From JANPCX01 sp050916095 (GTDB taxonomy: Bacteria; Pseudomonadota; Gammaproteobacteria; Burkholderiales; Burkholderiaceae_C), in the NCBI GenBank assembly GCA_050916095.1, contig CP050901.1, forward strand, positions 806,001 to 870,000: a DNA stretch of 64,000 nucleotides, written 5' to 3'. The position numbers were made by a program, and so were the translations under genes. The stretch's first letter is position 1. The number at the start of each line of letters is the position of its first letter. The notes beneath the pieces are model-generated. The model made no database searches, was not told the origin of the DNA, and saw nothing but the letters and a program-made list of their open reading frames with translations. Of this stretch, positions 60,083 to 64,000 are shown one piece after another.

Positions 60083-60762
60083 GTTTCAACTCCTTCTCGC
60101 AGGCAGGCTTCGTTCTCGGAAGGCACTGCCGTGCTTGCACAACAACGTCCAGCACTTGGAAATCAAGCGCTAACCGCAAATTGATGCACGAAAGAACGCG
60201 AGAGGAGTCGGAAAGGATCGCCCTGGACTGCTGGCTTGGGCGGCATCAAGCCGTTGGAGCGGGCAGCGTTGGCGCGTGCGTGAGGGTAGAGTGGGCGGTT
60301 GCTGGCAGGGGACGGCGCTGAACCAGCGCTTGAAAAAAGACTTGCCAGGTGGTGGTGTGGACTGTCTGTAAGCACCGCGAAACGCGGCTGAGTGCTGCGG
60401 GCGAGACGTGGTGTCTGGCGGGCTGCGGCCGGCTTGGGGTGGGCAGATAAGTCAACATTCGCTTGAATCTACTGAACGCGAACAGCAGCTTGATCGTCTT
60501 TCGGCTGCATGCTGGTTTGGCATGGACCACCGTGGACTGTGAACTCAAGCTGGCATTCTTTAGAAACCTTGTTGGATAACCGCAATGGTTAAAGACTCGT
60601 TCTTGGTTTTTTCTTCCACCAAGGCAGATTGACCGCCGCGCGCTTTTGCGCTTGGCCTGTCCAACTTTCCCGGGTGTTGCATCTCCGAATGGTTCAAGCT
60701 CGTTGAACCCTCACCCTGTTACGCCGTTAAACTCTGAAGAATCAATCACTTACGGCAGCAAC
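60083..60762. other. Intergenic region and long rne leader
   Basis: A 680-base stretch between divergent rne and rluC. A promoter-like pair for rne is at 60557-60585 on the minus strand, giving a leader of about 470 bases with G+C-rich dyads such as CCGCG-TTT-CGCGG (seen near 60388). Long structured leaders mediate rne autoregulation in enterobacteria. The rluC frame stays open upstream to 60646, without conserved sequence. No other gene is visible. Confidence 0.5.
60557..60585 (-). promoter_or_regulatory. Candidate promoter of rne
   Basis: Read on the minus strand, TTGCGG (60585-60580) and TAAAGA (60562-60557) are separated by 17 bases. The region is A+T-rich for this genome. Transcription would start near 60550, about 470 bases before the rne ATG. 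Confidence 0.4.
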
Positions 60763-61845
60763 GTGGTGCAACGCATTATAGGGGGCAAAGCAGGCAACCG
60801 CCGCCCCACAAAAGCCCCGGGTTTGCCCGCCAGTTCTGTGGCTCACCGCCCGGCGCCAGCTGTTACTCCCCCGTCCGCCCCCGAGGTCAGCTGGGTTCGC
60901 GTGGACGAGGACGGAGACGGGCAGCGCCTGGACAACTTTCTCATCAAACGCCTCAAGGGTGTGCCCAAAACCCATGTTTACCGCGTGATTCGCAGTGGCG
61001 AAGTCAGGGTCAACAAGGGCAGGGCGTCGGCGGATACGCGTTTGAACCTGGGTGACGAGGTGCGTGTGCCGCCGGTGCGGGTTTCCCAAACCTCTGCCGG
61101 CCAGCCCAAGGCCGTGAGCGCGCCGCCGCGTGAATTCCCGGTGGTGATGGAAGACGAAGCCCTGATCGTCATCAACAAACCCGCCGGCGTGGCGGTGCAT
61201 GGAGGCAGCGGTGTCAGCAGCGGCGTGATCGAGCAATTGCGCCAAGCCCGGCCCCAAGCGCGCTTTTTGGAACTGGTACACAGGCTGGACAAAGAAACCT
61301 CGGGCCTGCTCATCATCGCCAAAAAACGCCAGGCGCTCGTCTTGCTGCAAGAGCAGTTTCGCCAGAGAGAAACCGGCAAAACCTATGCCGCCCTGGTCAC
61401 AGGCGAGTGGCCACGCAACAAAAAGGTGATTGATGTGGCCTTGCACAAATACCTCGACGCCGCCGGAGAGCGCCGCGTACGTGTAGTGGACGATGACCAT
61501 GACGAGGGCCGCCGCTCCATCACCTTGGTTCAGGTGCGTGAGACCTATCCAGGCTTCACTTTGTTGGATGTCACCATCAAAACCGGTCGCACCCACCAAA
61601 TTCGTGTGCATTTGGCAAGCCAAGGCCACCCCATCGTGGGCGATGAAAAATATGGTGACTTTGCGATCAACAAGTCCTTGGCCAAGGGTGAGTTGGTGCC
61701 CAGCCACCGATTTGACCGCATGTTTTTGCATGCGGCACAGTTGCGTTTTGAACATCCTCAAACCGGCGATCAAGTGGAGCTGCAAGCACCCCTGCCGACC
61801 GAATGTTTGAACTTGATTGCTCAGTTAAAAAATAAAACCTCATGA
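60763..61845 (+). CDS. rluC: 23S rRNA pseudouridine synthase RluC
   Basis: A pseudouridine synthase of the RluA family with an amino-terminal S4 domain (GQRLDNFLIKRLKGVPKTH, then VIRSGEVRVNKGRA), which in RluC modifies U955, U2504 and U2580 of 23S rRNA. The catalytic aspartate is in ELVHRLDKETSGLL and TGRTHQIRVHLASQG is the RNA-binding signature. The start is uncertain: no ATG exists near the amino end; GTG 60763 gives VVQRIIGGKAG, and the frame opens at 60646. RNase E-RluC divergence is common in this group. It overlaps the HAD gene (ATGA). Confidence 0.92.
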   Translation: MVQRIIGGKAGNRRPTKAPGLPASSVAHRPAPAVTPPSAPEVSWVRVDEDGDGQRLDNFLIKRLKGVPKTHVYRVIRSGEVRVNKGRASADTRLNLGDEVRVPPVRVSQTSAGQPKAVSAPPREFPVVMEDEALIVINKPAGVAVHGGSGVSSGVIEQLRQARPQARFLELVHRLDKETSGLLIIAKKRQALVLLQEQFRQRETGKTYAALVTGEWPRNKKVIDVALHKYLDAAGERRVRVVDDDHDEGRRSITLVQVRETYPGFTLLDVTIKTGRTHQIRVHLASQGHPIVGDEKYGDFAINKSLAKGELVPSHRFDRMFLHAAQLRFEHPQTGDQVELQAPLPTECLNLIAQLKNKTS

Positions 61846-62504
61846 AAACACAACGCCGTTTTGACCTCATCGTGTTCGACTGGGACGGCACTTTGTTCGA
61901 CTCCACGGCCCTGATCGCACGCAGCATTCAGGCTGCCTGCGCCGACGTGGGCACCAGAATTCCAACCGACACCGAGGCTCGTTACGTGATTGGTCTGGGT
62001 TTGAACGATGCGCTCGCCCATGCTGCGCCCGAGTTATCGCCTGACCTCTATCCCTTGCTTGGCCAGCGTTACCGCTTTCATTACGTGCAGCGCCAGCACG
62101 ACATCACCTTGTTCGACGGCACGCTGGAGATGCTGTCGCTGCTCAAGCAGCGCAACCATCTGCTGGCGGTGGCCACGGGCAAGTCGCGGCGTGGGCTAGA
62201 TGAAGCCCTGGCCACCAGCCGTTTGCACGACGTGTTTCACGCCAGCCGCACCGCCGACCAAACGGCTTCCAAGCCGCACCCACAAATGTTGTTGGAGTTG
62301 ATGGTGGAACTGGACGTTGCGCCCGAGCGCACTTTGATGATTGGTGACACCACGCATGATTTACAACTGGCCGCCAACGCGGGAGTCGCCAGCGTGGGCG
62401 TGGCTTACGGCGCGCATCACCACGAGACATTCGCCGAGTTATCGCCCCTGCATGTGGCGCATTCGGTGACGGATTTGCAAACCTGGTTATTGGCCCATGC
62501 TTGA
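61842..62504 (+). CDS. HAD-IA family phosphatase (phosphoglycolate phosphatase-like)
   Basis: A 220-residue haloacid-dehalogenase hydrolase. The nucleophile motif is VFDWDGTLFDS (Asp13 and Asp15), motif II is AVATGKSRRG, motif III the lysine in TASKPHPQML, and motif IV GDTTHDLQLAANAG. It resembles Gph/pyrophosphatase PpaX in layout; the real substrate is undefined. ATG overlaps rluC, the stop overlaps the Rieske gene. Confidence 0.9.
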   Translation: MKTQRRFDLIVFDWDGTLFDSTALIARSIQAACADVGTRIPTDTEARYVIGLGLNDALAHAAPELSPDLYPLLGQRYRFHYVQRQHDITLFDGTLEMLSLLKQRNHLLAVATGKSRRGLDEALATSRLHDVFHASRTADQTASKPHPQMLLELMVELDVAPERTLMIGDTTHDLQLAANAGVASVGVAYGAHHHETFAELSPLHVAHSVTDLQTWLLAHA

Positions 62505-62889
62505 TACATCGAACACTGACCCAGCGCCACAGCGCTTGTGTGCATCTGAAGACTTGCAAGAGCGCGGCAAGGCCATCACTTTCGATGTACTGCACCACCG
62601 CGAACCTGCGCGCGCGTTTGCGCTGCGATTTGAAGGCCAGGTGGTGGCCTACTTGAACCGCTGCGTGCATGTGCCCACTGAAATGGACTGGCAAGACGGC
62701 GAGTTCCTCGACATGGACAGACAATTCATCATGTGCTCCATCCATGGCGCGGTCTATGAGCCCGACACAGGCCGCTGTGCGGGTGGCCCCTGCGGACGCG
62801 GCAAGCTCACCGCTCTTCAGGTGAAGGAAAGAGATGGCCAGGTCTATTGGTATCCTTCCTTTGACACGGAACCCGCATTTGTTGATTGA
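62497..62889 (+). CDS. Rieske [2Fe-2S] domain protein
   Basis: A 130-residue single-domain Rieske ferredoxin-like protein. The cluster ligands are Cys56-x-His58 (NRCVHVPTE) and Cys80-xx-His83 (MCSIHGAVYEP), matching the Rieske dioxygenase-ferredoxin type; ARCVHVPTEMDW with an intervening 20 residues is typical for the family often found beside rluC in Burkholderiales. It has no membrane anchor. An electron carrier role is likely, but the partner enzyme is not known. It overlaps the HAD gene by eight bases. Confidence 0.9.
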   Translation: MLDTSNTDPAPQRLCASEDLQERGKAITFDVLHHREPARAFALRFEGQVVAYLNRCVHVPTEMDWQDGEFLDMDRQFIMCSIHGAVYEPDTGRCAGGPCGRGKLTALQVKERDGQVYWYPSFDTEPAFVD

Positions 62890-62911
62890 TCTTTGACACC
62901 GAAAGCCCCGC

Positions 62912-63922
62912 ATGACGCAAGAAGATACCCGGCCCATGGACTTTGACGCAGCACCGGCTGCACCCGCTGCAAAAGTCGCAGCCAGCAGCGCGCCTGTCGC
63001 CACTGGCCTGGAGCCTGTGATGGAACAGTTCGCCCGCGACTACCTGCGCGAGCGCCGCAGCGAGCGCCGTTGGCGCATCTTCTTCCGCCTGGCATGGCTG
63101 GTGTTGTTCGCTGTCATTGCCTGGGGCTTGCTCAACGCCCGTGGACACTCCAATGCCCCTAGCGGCCCCCACACGGCCTTGGTTGAAGTGCGCGGTGAGA
63201 TTGCGGCGGACACCGAGGCCAGCGCTGAACAACTGGTGTCCGCGCTGCGCAGTGCGTTTGAAGACGTGGGCGCCAAAGCAATCGTGTTGCGCATCAACTC
63301 ACCCGGCGGCAGCCCGGTGCAGTCCGGCATCATTTATGACGAAATCAAGCGCCTCAAAGCCCTGCACGATAAAAAAGTGTATGCCGTGGTGGAGGAAATG
63401 TGCGCATCAGGCGCTTACTACATTGCTGTGGCAGCCGACGAAATTTATGTCGACAAAGCCTCGCTCGTGGGCTCCATCGGTGTGCTCATGGACGGTTTTG
63501 GTTTCACCGCCGCAATGGAAAAACTCGGAGTTGAACGCCGCTTGCTCACTGCCGGAGCCAACAAAGGCATGCTCGACCCCTTCTCCCCGCAGAATGCCAA
63601 ACAAACCGCCTTTGCCAAAGCCATGATCGACCAAATTCACCAGCAGTTCATCGCGGTGGTGAAAGAAGGCCGAGGCGACCGTTTGAAAGAAACGCCGGAG
63701 ACCTTCTCCGGTTTGTTCTGGAATGGCGAAGAAGCCGTCAAACTGGGTTTGGTCGACCGCATTGGCAGCCTGGATTTCGTGGCCCGTGAAGTGGTGCAAG
63801 CCCCTGAGGTGATCGACTACACGCCCAAAGACAACGTGGCTGAACGTTTGGCTAAACGGTTTGGCGCGGCGGTGGGGGCAGGGGCCGTGAAGGCCTTGCA
63901 GTCCAGTACCCACATTCGTTAA
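62912..63922 (+). CDS. sppA: Signal peptide peptidase SppA (S49 family)
   Basis: A 336-residue inner-membrane serine protease that degrades cleaved signal peptides. A low-complexity amino end is followed by one transmembrane helix (about 57-76, LAWLVLFAVIAWGLL). LRINSPGGSPVQSG (131-144) is the conserved loop, Ser171 in MCASGAYYIA the nucleophile, and Lys226 in AGANKGMLDPF the likely general base. It is the short form of SppA, with one S49 domain. It starts 22 bases after the Rieske gene. Confidence 0.95.
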   Translation: MTQEDTRPMDFDAAPAAPAAKVAASSAPVATGLEPVMEQFARDYLRERRSERRWRIFFRLAWLVLFAVIAWGLLNARGHSNAPSGPHTALVEVRGEIAADTEASAEQLVSALRSAFEDVGAKAIVLRINSPGGSPVQSGIIYDEIKRLKALHDKKVYAVVEEMCASGAYYIAVAADEIYVDKASLVGSIGVLMDGFGFTAAMEKLGVERRLLTAGANKGMLDPFSPQNAKQTAFAKAMIDQIHQQFIAVVKEGRGDRLKETPETFSGLFWNGEEAVKLGLVDRIGSLDFVAREVVQAPEVIDYTPKDNVAERLAKRFGAAVGAGAVKALQSSTHIR

Positions 63923-64000
63923 GCGGGAGTGGCAAAACGTTGAAGCGGACTTCTGTGTTGTGAAACATCTCGCTCGTTGGGGGCCAGTAGCAATTGCTCT
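63923..64000. other. Intergenic tail at the window edge
   Basis: The last 78 bases hold no recognisable gene or structure; a neighbouring gene may begin beyond the edge. Confidence 0.3.

Noticed and set aside
1..64000. tRNA, rRNA, CRISPR arrays, prophage or defence islands
   Set aside because: No tRNA-like or rRNA sequence, no regularly spaced repeats and no phage or restriction genes were seen while reading the window.

Overview
The window looks like a chromosomal segment of a betaproteobacterium of the order Burkholderiales, most likely family Comamonadaceae. The reasons are moderately high G+C, the housekeeping gene orders yceD-rpmF-plsX-fabHDG-acpP-fabF and rpoE-rseA-rseB-degP-lepA-lepB-rnc-era-recO-pdxJ-acpS-nagZ, and protein sequences typical of that group. 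No rRNA, tRNA, CRISPR array, prophage or intact insertion sequence was seen. The species assignment is inference from gene content only.

Region 1 (1-19,016) is most of an exosortase A (PEP-CTERM / EpsH-type) exopolysaccharide locus. A leftward operon holds a Wzx-like flippase (cut by the window edge), a GT2 glycosyltransferase, a GNAT/FemAB-like acyltransferase, a SAM methyltransferase, a DegT-type PLP aminotransferase, a TPR protein, two alpha/beta hydrolases and an acyl carrier protein. Rightward lie the matching AMP-dependent acyl ligase, a PLP decarboxylase, an EpsB-like sugar transferase, the PrsK/PrsR two-component system and the PrsT TPR lipoprotein. Neither the exosortase nor any PEP-CTERM protein is present in the window.

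Region 2 (19,017-22,426) is the most unusual part. A Tat-signal protein of unknown function is followed by a PqqD-like chaperone, an HprK-related kinase and an NTP_transf_5-type nucleotidyltransferase (the 'HPr-rel-A' set), with touching or overlapping genes. A good sigma-54 -24/-12 match lies about 95 bases upstream. That would put the cassette under the neighbouring PrsR activator.

Region 3 (22,408-31,582) supplies sugar nucleotides: manC and galE, then (after the ubiJ-ubiB ubiquinone pair) a leftward dTDP-rhamnose operon rfbBDAC with a glycosyltransferase. A REP-type palindrome pair interrupts rfbD-rfbA.

Region 4 (31,749-54,596) is core metabolism: a DEAD-box helicase, an RsmI-family methyltransferase, Maf/YceF, YceD, L32, the fatty acid synthesis cluster, the sigma-E envelope stress operon, LepA/LepB, RNase III, Era, RecO, PdxJ, AcpS and NagZ. 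It carries two non-coding palindromic elements, at 36,839-37,080 (between plsX and fabH) and 52,055-52,292 (over the recO stop codon), and a structured leader upstream of lepA.

Region 5 (54,872-64,000) holds an orphan hybrid histidine kinase, a large RNase E on the minus strand with a long leader, and a rightward rluC-HAD phosphatase-Rieske-SppA operon.
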